From an uncultured Candidatus Saccharibacteria bacterium (lineage in GTDB: Bacteria > Patescibacteriota > Saccharimonadia > Saccharimonadales > Saccharimonadaceae), in the NCBI GenBank assembly GCA_937902525.1, contig CALEKV010000130.1:1-9915 (forward strand): a DNA stretch of 9,915 nt, in the 5' to 3' direction. The notes under the pieces are model-generated. The model had not been told where the DNA came from, ran no database searches, and saw only the letters and a program-made list of their open reading frames with translations. The position numbers were made by a program, and so were the translations under genes. Position 1 is the stretch's first letter. Every line of letters starts with the position of its first letter. Below are positions 1 through 5,926 of this stretch, one piece after another.

Positions 1-37
1 CCCTACGCGCCCATCGCGATCAGCAAATGTAAAACGA

Positions 38-415
38 TTATTTATTATGCTCCAATTCATGAATGCGGTCATGCCCCAAACCATAATGGTGTGCAATTTC
101 ATGCCACAACGTACGCTTAATGTTTTCGAATAACTCCTCCCCGCCCCGCGACACCTGCAATAATGGCAACTTAAATAACGTTATTTTATCAGGCAAAACA
201 AAAGTATAACCCGCGCCACGCTGTGTCAGTGGGATACCTTCATATAGTCCCAACAACAGCTCACCCTGGCGTAGACCTTGCTGCTGGGATTGTTCGTTTG
301 TCGGCGCGTCCGCATAAGTGATAGCCACATTATCCAAGCCCTTAATATAATCTTGCGGCAACTCATCCATCGCCCGTGTTATTAGCGCATCAAATTCCGT
401 ATCCAATAATTCCAT
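38..415 (-). CDS. Zincin-like metallopeptidase family protein
   Basis: A 125-residue protein with a clear zinc-protease signature near its C-terminus: HEIAHHYGLGH, giving zinc ligands H105, H109 and H115 and catalytic E106 (HExxHxxGxxH). Short single-domain proteins of this kind, with the motif at the far C-terminus, belong to the small bacterial zincin-like metallopeptidase family (Pfam PF06262 type). Length is normal for that family. No signal peptide or membrane segment is visible, so it is probably cytoplasmic; substrates are not known. No Shine-Dalgarno site precedes the ATG, and a CATACT box (423-428) lies only 7 bases upstream, which would suit a leaderless or very short-leader mRNA. 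It is divergent from hsp20, with 150 bases between the two start codons. The catalytic assignment is secure; the physiological role is unknown. Confidence 0.88.
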   Translation of the reverse strand: MELLDTEFDALITRAMDELPQDYIKGLDNVAITYADAPTNEQSQQQGLRQGELLLGLYEGIPLTQRGAGYTFVLPDKITLFKLPLLQVSRGGEELFENIKRTLWHEIAHHYGLGHDRIHELEHNK

Positions 416-518
416 AATACTTAGTATGCCGTAATATTAGTTGATAACCTAACGTGAAAGGCAATATTTTGTGATATTTTACACTGAAACACTCTCAAAT
501 ATGGCGTAACATTATTAG

Positions 519-556
519 TGGAGTGATGTGAACTCCAACTATATAAAAGGAAGGGG
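519..556 (+). promoter_or_regulatory. Inverted repeat and ribosome-binding site in the hsp20 leader
   Basis: TGGAGT (519-524) and ACTCCA (532-537) form a 6 bp inverted repeat with a 7-base centre, followed by a purine-rich ribosome-binding site GGAAGGGG (549-556), nine bases before the ATG. The repeat could be an operator for a heat-shock repressor or a hairpin in the 5' leader. It does not match the CIRCE element, and the right arm (ACTCC) could alternatively pair with GGGG in the ribosome-binding site, as in an RNA thermometer. Which of these applies cannot be decided from sequence alone. Confidence 0.35.
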
Positions 557-565
557 AAATAGACT

Positions 566-991
566 ATGAGCAATCTTGTAAAATGGGATCCGTTTACCGA
601 ACTGAATTCCCTGCAAAAACAATTTTTTGGTGATGACTGGATGACACCTTATAGGGGGGTGAGTTTGCCAACTACCGATGTATACACCAAAGACAATGAG
701 CTAGTAGTAGAAGCACATTTGCCTAATTTTGAGCAAAAAGATGTTGATATCAAAGTGGAAAATGGCTCATTGGTTATCAGCGCCGAGCGCCATGAAAAGG
801 AAGAAGATAAAAGCAAGCAATATGTGGTACGCGAAAGCAGTAGTAGTTTTTACCGCCGCATTAGCCTACCCGAACGCGCAGATACCGATAAAATCGCCGC
901 CCACCTTGACGATGGCATACTAAAAATCAGCGTGCCGCTGGTGCCATTACCTGAGCCAAAAAAGATTGCTGTCAGCAGCAAAAAAAAGTAA
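566..991 (+). CDS. Hsp20 family small heat-shock protein
   Basis: A 141-residue ATP-independent holdase chaperone of the alpha-crystallin family. The N-terminal arm (about 1-35, beginning with the typical LVKWDPFTELNSLQ) is followed by the alpha-crystallin domain (about 36-125). The domain includes the strand pair around VVEAHLPNF and LVISAERH, the segment FYRRISLPERAD (95-106), and the conserved GIL of AHLDDGILKISVP (113-124). A C-terminal I-x-I-type anchor, IAV (134-136), is followed by a lysine tail. It should form oligomers that bind unfolding proteins in the cytoplasm. The start is supported by a GGAAGGGG ribosome-binding site nine bases upstream. It is monocistronic, with its own terminator. 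Length and domain order are normal for the family. Confidence 0.97.
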   Translation: MSNLVKWDPFTELNSLQKQFFGDDWMTPYRGVSLPTTDVYTKDNELVVEAHLPNFEQKDVDIKVENGSLVISAERHEKEEDKSKQYVVRESSSSFYRRISLPERADTDKIAAHLDDGILKISVPLVPLPEPKKIAVSSKKK

Positions 992-1001
992 CACACGCCG
1001 C

Positions 1002-1047
1002 CAGCCGGTGGCAACGGTCGCTACCGGCTGACCATAAAATTATTTTT
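1002..1047 (+). terminator. Intrinsic terminator of hsp20
   Basis: CAGCCGGT (1002-1009) and ACCGGCTG (1023-1030) form a perfect 8 bp stem eleven bases after the hsp20 stop, followed by an A/T-rich stretch ending in TTTTT (1043-1047). The distance from stem to T-run is longer than in a textbook terminator, so efficiency is uncertain. Confidence 0.6.
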
Positions 1048-1171
1048 ACACCCATCAGCGCGCTATAGCAGCCGGCTGGTTGGTTGCATAGTCTTTGCGA
1101 CCAATTGATTGTTAAACTTAATAAAATAGGACTTATCAACCGTTAAGGGTTGAACCCTTCACCCCGTGCCG

Positions 1172-1465
1172 TTACACACGCGACACAATAATAAACCACG
1201 CTATTGCGGCAATCGCAAAAAAAGCAAACGCTGCAAATACAACAGCCACTAAAACAGTGCCTAACCATACTACCGTTTTATTCGGGTTCTTAGAGGTAAT
1301 TCCATAGCTAAATCCTAGTGCACTCACAAACAATAGCGCGACAATTGGCAAAATAAGTCGCCTGACATCTAAGCCAATTGGATCAAGGAATAATAAGGTC
1401 GCAGATGCCAGAATTATAAAGCCATACGCTACTATGCTTAGTATTTTTATGATCTTTATTGACAC
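1172..1465 (-). CDS. Small multi-pass membrane protein, function unknown
   Basis: A 97-residue, strongly hydrophobic protein with three or possibly four membrane segments: about 8-28, 34-54, and a long stretch 62-94 that may cross twice. A short polar loop (GITSKNPNKT) precedes the last hydrophobic stretch. The start is GTG, the only reasonable one in frame, with a weak purine-rich stretch (AGGGG) just upstream. It begins eight bases after the stop of the exported protein at 1474-2022 and probably shares its transcript. A short palindrome (AAGGGT, TGA, ACCCTT; 1145-1159) lies just beyond the stop but has no T-run. No family recognised; such small membrane proteins are frequent in Saccharibacteria. 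Confidence 0.65.
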   Translation of the reverse strand: MSIKIIKILSIVAYGFIILASATLLFLDPIGLDVRRLILPIVALLFVSALGFSYGITSKNPNKTVVWLGTVLVAVVFAAFAFFAIAAIAWFIIVSRV

Positions 1466-1473
1466 AGCCCCTA

Positions 1474-2022
1474 CTAACTACGCACCGCGTAAGTGTCAAC
1501 TTCGCCGTTATTACTGTAACAAACCGGAGCAATATCTTTACTGATATTATTACTTTGTACATAGTCGCAATTTGGCATGCCGAAGTCGTTAAACTGATTT
1601 GTTGGTGAAATGGCTTTCCAATCCTGACCATCACGAACCGCAAACATATTAGCCCCAGGATAGCCACAGCCATATCGCAATAGTACCTGGTTGTCGTCCT
1701 TGCTAGCTGCCACGACATTATAATAACTACTTTCACACCCCAAGCTTATGTCTTTTTTGGCGGTCTTTGATAAAAACGATTTTAGCGATGTAACACTTGC
1801 GTTGGCTCGTTTAATGGCCATACCGTTTTCAAAGCGATATTCAAACACACCCAAGTTAACGCCGACAGTACCCGCACCAATAGCGGACTTTTCCCTAAAA
1901 TAAAGAGTGGCAAAAACAGCCGCCACCAGCCCAAGAACCATTATCACCGCCATAATATATGCCGAATGTCTTTTATTGTGCTGTGTCTTCTTAACTTTAT
2001 GTTTATTCTGTTTATTAAGCAT
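1474..2022 (-). CDS. Single-pass membrane-anchored exported protein with four cysteines
   Basis: A 182-residue protein from the chosen ATG: a lysine-rich cytoplasmic head (1-19), one hydrophobic segment (about 21-42), then an extracytoplasmic domain with four cysteines (96, 119, 152, 168) that could form two disulphides. The layout suggests an uncleaved signal anchor and a small surface-exposed domain. The frame stays open upstream, with an ATG at 2040 and another at 2106. The 2022 start was preferred because it leaves a standard positively charged head, and a TAATAT box sits about 8 bases upstream; no start has a Shine-Dalgarno site. It probably heads an operon with the membrane protein at 1172-1465. 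No family recognised; a role at the cell surface is inference. Confidence 0.65.
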   Translation of the reverse strand: MLNKQNKHKVKKTQHNKRHSAYIMAVIMVLGLVAAVFATLYFREKSAIGAGTVGVNLGVFEYRFENGMAIKRANASVTSLKSFLSKTAKKDISLGCESSYYNVVAASKDDNQVLLRYGCGYPGANMFAVRDGQDWKAISPTNQFNDFGMPNCDYVQSNNISKDIAPVCYSNNGEVDTYAVRS

Positions 2023-2217
2023 ATGCTTATATATTACCATGACACAATTAAATGACGAACGGTTGTTGCCGCCACTAAAAGTCGCCGCCAATCCTGGCCT
2101 ACACAAGGCTAGGATTGACTCACATACCCGTCACTTAGCAACATGATAGCGTCAAGAGCGTTGGATTTGGAAAAGGGTGTTCCTGGTGGTGCGCTGTCGC
2201 TTTGGCGACATCGGCCG

Positions 2218-2790
2218 CTATTTTACGATTGCCTCAATGTCTGATTTTGTTTGGTCAGGTGAGATATATTGAACTGCGGACATGCCAACTTCACGAGCAC
2301 CCTGACAGTAAACCTCTACATCATCTATCAATATGCTCTCGCTTGGCAAGATACCTAGTCTATTTGCTGCCAACTCAAAAATAGCGGTGTCTGGCTTACG
2401 CATACTGTGTTGATACGATAAAACAAAATCATCAAACAATGCTAATTGATCGGCCGTAAACAATTCTTTAAGCCAGTCATCGGCGGCGTTAGAGAGAAAG
2501 CCAAGTTTGTAATGCGGTTTCAACTCTTCAGTAATGTAATCAAACAGCGGTAAATTTGGTGGGTTAATGTCGAGCACTCTGCTGACTTCATCGCGGTTCA
2601 CGCCAGAAAGACGAACTATCTCATCCAGTAGCTCATTCCACGTCATTTTTCCTTCAGAAGATAGGTGATCAAGTCGTCGTATTTCAGCGACCGCCTCAGG
2701 TGCATCGGACAAATAGGTAGCACAAAAGAGGCTCATGCTGTCTTTTACGAGTACGCCAAAGCAATCAAAAATAATTGCTTTAATAGCCAC
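2218..2790 (-). CDS. HAD-like hydrolase (HAD-IA type)
   Basis: A 190-residue haloacid-dehalogenase-superfamily hydrolase. Motif I is FDCFGVL with nucleophile D9. The usual second aspartate (position 11) is phenylalanine, as in HAD-IA dehalogenase-like and related subfamilies rather than classic phosphatases. Motif II serine is S100 (GFLSNAADD), motif III lysine K132 (RKPD), and motif IV D156-D157 (ILIDDVEV). An alpha-helical cap lies between motifs I and II. The substrate is unknown; small phosphorylated metabolites are usual, but the missing D+2 makes phosphatase activity less certain. It starts with GTG, and its first base is the last base of the methyltransferase stop codon (TAGTG), so translation is probably coupled. 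A hairpin (TGTCGC/GCGACA, 2195-2210) follows the stop but lacks a T-run. Confidence 0.9.
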   Translation of the reverse strand: MAIKAIIFDCFGVLVKDSMSLFCATYLSDAPEAVAEIRRLDHLSSEGKMTWNELLDEIVRLSGVNRDEVSRVLDINPPNLPLFDYITEELKPHYKLGFLSNAADDWLKELFTADQLALFDDFVLSYQHSMRKPDTAIFELAANRLGILPSESILIDDVEVYCQGAREVGMSAVQYISPDQTKSDIEAIVK

Positions 2791-3551
2791 TATTTTACCG
2801 CCTTGAACGAAATCTGCGCCGGGATATGTAGTCGATAACCAAGCTCATCAGGATATTTTGCTACGTCTTCGGCAGTTGGTTTCGGTTCGGCAATTTCGGT
2901 GATTCTCAGCCCTGCGTTGGTAATTGCGCCTGCTATATCGCTGAGCGTCCAGTGGATATCTTTGTAATAGATAGTCTCGCCGTCCATACGTTTTGACCGT
3001 ATCTCGAAGGGTGCGCCACTATCAAAATAATTAAAACCATCAGCAATCCTTATGTTGTCTGGACGGCTTGATGGTGCAAATGGGTGAATATCACTAATAA
3101 ACAGCATACCGCCCTCTTTTAGAGTGTTTGCGGCGTTTTGTATGGTACTGTATAGCTCGTTCTTATCGGGTATTTCCAATAGAACATGCTCGAAGAAAGC
3201 AATATCAAACTTGCCTTGCAAATCTAGTGCCTGACTGACGTCGCCAACACGATAGTCAATCTCGCACGTTATAGGATCATCCCACAATTTTGCGGCTGTA
3301 ATTTGGTTTTCCGCTAAGTCAATACCTGTTGTTCTGGCACCAGCGCGAGCGAGAAGTCGCAGCCAATAACCGTTACCACAGCCGAGTTCAAGCACATCCT
3401 TGTCCTCAACATCACCAAATGCTCGGAGTAGATTCGGTGCAGTCACAAATACTTTTCCAAAGTTAGGTTTACTGGCGCTCTCGACCTGTTCAACAGTCCA
3501 CTCATGAATTAGTTTTTCTTGTTTTTCAGATAATCTTCCAGCGTTTGTCAT
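2790..3551 (-). CDS. Class I SAM-dependent methyltransferase
   Basis: A 253-residue methyltransferase of the UbiE/Methyltransf_11-like group. Motif I is VLELGCGNGYW (53-63), the glycine loop for S-adenosylmethionine. The acidic end of strand 2 is D78 (TGIDLAENQ), which would contact the ribose hydroxyls. GDV (103-105) and DIAFFEHVLLEIP (116-128) match the later core motifs, and a C-terminal part (about 150-253) would shape the acceptor site. The acceptor cannot be predicted. It is first in a two-gene operon with the downstream HAD hydrolase, overlapping it by one base. The ATG lacks a Shine-Dalgarno site, and a TATACT box (3561-3566) lies 9 bases upstream, suggesting a nearly leaderless transcript; no good -35 is visible. 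Confidence 0.93.
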   Translation of the reverse strand: MTNAGRLSEKQEKLIHEWTVEQVESASKPNFGKVFVTAPNLLRAFGDVEDKDVLELGCGNGYWLRLLARAGARTTGIDLAENQITAAKLWDDPITCEIDYRVGDVSQALDLQGKFDIAFFEHVLLEIPDKNELYSTIQNAANTLKEGGMLFISDIHPFAPSSRPDNIRIADGFNYFDSGAPFEIRSKRMDGETIYYKDIHWTLSDIAGAITNAGLRITEIAEPKPTAEDVAKYPDELGYRLHIPAQISFKAVK

Positions 3552-3634
3552 AATGTTGTAAGTATACTATATTTGCACTGTTTACATTTTCCTTTGCGAA
3601 ACGTGTCGGCCATACAACTGAGCCACGCCATCTC

Positions 3635-3648
3635 TGCGCTTTAGCGCA
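3635..3648. repeat. Short perfect hairpin (TGCGCT/AGCGCA) in the left flank of the element
   Basis: A 6 bp perfect stem with a two-base centre in the 161-base gene-free stretch between the methyltransferase start and the left inverted repeat. The rest of this stretch holds no convincing gene. Confidence 0.4.
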
Positions 3649-3681
3649 AGCGTTGGGGTTGAGTTTACACTTTAGCCCTCG

Positions 3682-3792
3682 CGCTCAAGTTCGAATTCAA
3701 TTGTAAAACTCCACCAATATAAAAGCCCCAGACAAGCTGAGGTTTTTTATATTGGTGCAGTTTTACAACGAAGTTCGAACCGAATTTGAGCG
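3682..3792. repeat. Extended imperfect palindrome around the left copy of the terminator palindrome
   Basis: The left repeat end sits in a longer imperfect palindrome of about 110 bases. CGCTCAA (3682-3688) at the outer side mirrors TTGAGCG (3786-3792), and TTGTAAAACT...CACCAATATAAAA on the left mirrors TTTTTTATATTGGTG...AGTTTTACAA on the right, with a few mismatches and a small length difference. The right-hand copy of the element does not keep this outer extension. Confidence 0.65.
3713..3756. repeat. Terminator-like palindrome, copy 1
   Basis: A 44-base imperfect palindrome. The outer arms ACCAATATAAAA and TTTTATATTGGT enclose CCCCAG/CTGAGG (five of six pairs). The A-tract on one side and T-tract on the other of a GC-rich stem make it look like a bidirectional intrinsic terminator. 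It recurs inverted at 5778-5820 and 5927-5974. Confidence 0.75.
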
Positions 3793-3930
3793 GAGCGACT
3801 AAGCTCCGCCCTGACGACTGCGCGGGCTTGCCCGCGCAGCGCCCCGACAAAACCCAAACCCTTTGCATTATTTTCTGAGATTTTCCCGCCGTGTTTTTAG
3901 AAGTTAAAAAGGGCGTTGGGTTTGTCGGTT
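3713..3930. repeat. Left long inverted repeat of the 2.1 kb unit
   Basis: 218 bases that reappear as the reverse complement at 5604-5820. I find a single difference, one T fewer in the right copy's T-run. It holds, from the outside in: the terminator-like palindrome (3713-3756), a stem GCGGAGC/GCTCCGC, a stem GCGCGGGC/GCCCGCGC, and an inner end at TTTGTCGGTT. An apparent minus-strand ORF that spans it (3665-3937) is a by-product: the same peptide appears from the other copy. Near-identity implies recent duplication, or correction between the copies. Confidence 0.9.
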
Positions 3931-3988
3931 CGCCCACCGAGAAAAATCGGTTGAGGCGTCAAGGGGGTCGCTAGGCGGCAAAGCCGCC
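3931..3988. repeat. Tandem hairpins just inside the left repeat
   Basis: CGCC...GGCG encloses CCGA/TCGG (3931-3958), and GGCGGC/GCCGCC with an AAA loop follows (3974-3988). They lie upstream of the promoter of the enclosed gene and might insulate it from outside transcription. No right-hand counterpart. Confidence 0.5.
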
Positions 3989-4005
3989 GCGCTACGCGCA
4001 AAACC

Positions 4006-4034
4006 TGTACAAATAATCTATAAAATGATAAAAT
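4006..4034 (+). promoter_or_regulatory. Predicted sigma70-type promoter of the enclosed gene
   Basis: TGTACA (4006-4011, four of six matches to the -35 consensus) and TAAAAT (4029-4034, five of six to -10) are spaced exactly 17 bases apart in the A/T-rich stretch between the GC-rich hairpins and the GC-rich gene. The predicted transcript start falls at or just before the palindrome at 4044. Confidence 0.5.
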
Positions 4035-4043
4035 AGTAAATAG

Positions 4044-4061
4044 TCTAAGCGTCCGCTTAGA
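4044..4061. promoter_or_regulatory. Operator-like perfect palindrome
   Basis: TCTAAGCG and CGCTTAGA form a perfect 8 bp inverted repeat around a two-base centre, about 10 bases past the predicted -10 box, where a bound dimeric repressor would block initiation. It could instead form a 5' leader hairpin. No regulator gene lies inside the unit, so any repressor would act from elsewhere. Confidence 0.5.
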
Positions 4062-4116
4062 TGTTCTTTTCTATCCCTAAACCTCCAAACAGAGGACGGG
4101 AGAAGGAGATGGACTC

Positions 4117-5526
4117 ATGTCCGCAGCAATCGAACGCCCTGTAGCGTTCTACCACCGAGACGGCCTCGTGGCTGCCTGGAACTTTGCCGAGCGTTACGCC
4201 GGCCAATCCGGGCATGTCGCGACGCTTCCCGAGATCGTCGAGCTACGACTCAGCGCAAAGCCTGGTACAAAGGATTCTCCCTGGGAGACCTGGTACACCA
4301 GCGCCAGTGCCGAGTACGTTGGCATCGGCGCTGATGGTCGCGTCAAGATCATCGTTGCGCACGGCGTTGGACCCATGTCCACTATTGACGGCATCAAGGC
4401 CGCCTACAAGTGGGAGTGGGGCGACAAGTCGCGTCGCAACAATGGTGGTCGCATCACCGCTTGGCAGTTCCTCGACCTAGAGGCTGGCGCGTATGGCCAC
4501 ACCGAGGTTTTTGGTGTGTTCGACTTCCTCGGCGCTGGTGGTGGGGTCGTGCGGAACCGTCGCGTGCCCCAGGTGAGCGTTCTGGACTTTCAGGACTATC
4601 TGGATGGTCTCGGCAGCGACGATGTGAGCAGCTACCTGACCGCTCCGGAGGCCCTACGCGACGCGCTGATTCGGCTCCGGCTTGGCTCCAACGCCTACCG
4701 CTATCTGATGAAGCACGAGCGCATCGCCAAGGCGTTCCATGTCAAGGAGCGTCCGAACGCTGGCTACCGTTGGGCACAGGGATTCGATGACCGTAAACAC
4801 CCGTACATCACCAAGGTGGAAACGGCATCGAACTGCGCCTACACCCTGCCGAACAAAGCAATTCGCAAGGCGACGGGAAAGTGGGTGGACGAACCGCGTG
4901 TGCCCGAAGAGGGCTACGCACTCGCTCATCTGCTCGACATCGACGCGTTCATGCGTACCCACACACAAGAGGTTGGCGTGATGTTGGCGTCGTCGCCGAA
5001 CGTTCACGAATGGTGGAACGGTGCAAAGTTCATCGCCATGCCCGACGGTGTGATCATGAATGACGGTCTCGCCCAGGGTCCCGACCCAGACAGAACGATT
5101 CACGAACACTGGGAGCACTTCATGCAGCCGGTCGAGGAGGACTACGCGCCCATCACGCCGTACCTACTGAAGTACGCCCACGACGAGTGGTTCGCCTGCT
5201 ACCCGAAGAAATTCCCGAACGACCAGTGCATGGATGACGGCGACGTCGAATTCCATGTCCGCTCTCTCAAGCGGGTCGGTGAAGACGGTAGCTTCACGAC
5301 GGACGAGATGTTCTTCCTGCGCTACAAGTTGGCGCAGGTGAGAGCGCTCATGCCGCGCGAGGCAAACGCCTACGAGATCGTCAACATCAGTGGAAAGGAC
5401 CGGAATGGTCTCACGACCGTGACGGTTCGGTTCTACAAGGCCGATGTCGACACCTCGCGTCGTCTCCCGCGCACCGATGAAATCGCCCGCGACTATGAGC
5501 GATTGATGGAGGTCTACGCTCGATAG
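4117..5526 (+). CDS. Uncharacterised 469-residue protein, GC-rich, horizontally acquired
   Basis: A 469-residue soluble-looking protein with no signal peptide or long hydrophobic segment. I do not recognise a named domain, and there is no DDE, tyrosine or serine recombinase signature. Visible landmarks: VATLPEIVELRLSAKPG (about 34-50), AHGVGPMSTIDGIKAAYKWE (about 81-100), RNNGGRITAWQFLDLEAG, TASNCAYTLP, HEWWNGAKF, HEHWEHFM, EWFACYPKKF and a C-terminal VRFYKADVDT. Many Trp/His/Tyr/Cys residues suggest a compact fold, perhaps with metal or ligand binding. From memory, unverified, this pattern resembles a hypothetical family recurring in Parcubacteria. The ATG is well supported: AGAAGGAG (4101-4108) lies 8 bases upstream. 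G/C-ending codons contrast with every neighbour, indicating transfer. A promoter, palindrome and terminator make it self-contained. Real coding: 0.95; function unknown. Confidence 0.9.
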   Translation: MSAAIERPVAFYHRDGLVAAWNFAERYAGQSGHVATLPEIVELRLSAKPGTKDSPWETWYTSASAEYVGIGADGRVKIIVAHGVGPMSTIDGIKAAYKWEWGDKSRRNNGGRITAWQFLDLEAGAYGHTEVFGVFDFLGAGGGVVRNRRVPQVSVLDFQDYLDGLGSDDVSSYLTAPEALRDALIRLRLGSNAYRYLMKHERIAKAFHVKERPNAGYRWAQGFDDRKHPYITKVETASNCAYTLPNKAIRKATGKWVDEPRVPEEGYALAHLLDIDAFMRTHTQEVGVMLASSPNVHEWWNGAKFIAMPDGVIMNDGLAQGPDPDRTIHEHWEHFMQPVEEDYAPITPYLLKYAHDEWFACYPKKFPNDQCMDDGDVEFHVRSLKRVGEDGSFTTDEMFFLRYKLAQVRALMPREANAYEIVNISGKDRNGLTTVTVRFYKADVDTSRRLPRTDEIARDYERLMEVYAR

Positions 5527-5537
5527 AAAGGAGCAAC

Positions 5538-5630
5538 ATGCCCCGCGTCTTTAGCCTCAACCAGGCGAAAAGACGCGGGGTGCTTCATTTTTTGGATTTA
5601 TTTAACCGACAAACCCAACGCCCTTTTTAA
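5538..5630 (+). CDS. Doubtful 30-codon ORF overlapping the terminator
   Basis: AAAGGAG (5527-5533) and an ATG at 5538 follow the stop of the 469-residue gene by 11 bases, with ideal spacing. The frame reads MPRVFSLNQAKRRGVLHFLD and on to a stop at 5630. Nearly all of it lies in the terminator hairpin and the right inverted repeat, so a functional peptide is unlikely. It may be the stump of a second gene of the donor operon, or a start that couples translation to termination. Confidence 0.2.
   Translation: MPRVFSLNQAKRRGVLHFLDLFNRQTQRPF
5541..5593 (+). terminator. Strong intrinsic terminator of the enclosed gene
   Basis: CCCCGCGTCTTT (5541-5552) pairs perfectly with AAAGACGCGGGG (5569-5580). 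An inner GCCT/AGGC stem (5554-5557 and 5563-5566) sits in the loop. The downstream T-tract (5588-5593) starts seven bases after the stem. It is the strongest hairpin in the window, 14 bases after the stop codon. Confidence 0.88.
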
Positions 5631-5820
5631 CTTCTAAAAACACGGCGGGAAAATCTCAGAAAATAATGCAAAGGGTTTGGGTTTTGTCGGGGCGCTGCGC
5701 GGGCAAGCCCGCGCAGTCGTCAGGGCGGAGCTTAGTCGCTCCGCTCAAATTCGGTTCGAACTTCGTTGTAAAACTGCACCAATATAAAAACCTCAGCTTG
5801 TCTGGGGCTTTTATATTGGT
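5604..5820. repeat. Right long inverted repeat of the 2.1 kb unit
   Basis: 217 bases, reverse complement of 3713-3930 apart from one missing base in the homopolymer run. It starts 11 bases after the terminator T-tract and ends with the terminator-like palindrome (copy 2, 5778-5820). An ORF that can be read through it (5666-5938) yields the same peptide as the left copy and is not considered a gene. Confidence 0.9.
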
Positions 5821-5926
5821 ATGTGATTTGAGGTCTCTAACTCCTAGCCGATCCGATAATAATAGCCAGGAGCAACTCTTGTATCCAGCCTCGTGGCTGG
5901 GTCAAGAGTTCAGAGTCTCCTTACCC
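5821..5926. ncRNA. Two-hairpin segment between palindrome copies 2 and 3; possible structured RNA or tRNA-derived site
   Basis: Hairpin 1: CTCCT-a-GC (5841-5848) with GC-c-AGGAG (5865-5872). Hairpin 2: AACTCTTG (5874-5881) with CAAGAGTT (5903-5910), enclosing CCAGCC/GGCTGG (5885-5890 and 5895-5900) around a TCGT tetraloop. The 3' part, a T-arm-like GAGTTCAGAGTCTCC followed by TTACCCGCACCA running into palindrome copy 3, resembles a tRNA T-arm, acceptor strand and CCA tail. No matching 5' acceptor strand (GCGGGTA) exists upstream. Possibilities are a small RNA between two terminators, a tRNA 3' remnant used as an attachment site, or part of a larger repeat. The hairpins are seen directly; RNA function is inference. 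Confidence 0.35.

Larger units (their letters stand above)
3713..5820. mobile_element. Inverted-repeat-bounded unit carrying one GC-rich gene
   Basis: Two nearly identical repeats (218 and 217 bases) in inverted orientation bound 1.67 kb of unique DNA with one 469-codon gene plus its promoter and terminator. Gene composition differs sharply from the chromosome: sampled lines are about 60% GC, against 40-45% nearby. There is no recognisable transposase or integrase, and no clear target-site duplication at the outer ends. It may be a non-autonomous transposon or a cassette mobilised in trans; alternatively, a gene that landed between two pre-existing genomic repeats. The unit as a repeat structure is certain; mobility is inferred. 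Confidence 0.6.

Noticed and set aside
3597..3633. Minus-strand sequence GGCGTGGCTCAGTTGTATGG resembling a tRNA D-arm
   Set aside because: The following bases give no anticodon stem or T-arm, and the methyltransferase promoter occupies that place. At best a decayed fragment; it is also in the wrong orientation to pair with the tRNA-like 3' end at 5911-5932.
3665..3937. A 90-codon minus-strand ORF and its plus-strand twin at 5666-5938
   Set aside because: Both are translations of the long inverted repeat and its hairpins, share the same peptide by virtue of DNA identity, and change frame at the repeat ends. No ribosome-binding site.
4184..5118. Several overlapping ORFs on both strands inside the 469-codon gene
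   Set aside because: Out-of-frame openings expected in GC-rich coding DNA; arginine/serine/tryptophan-rich translations without ribosome-binding sites.
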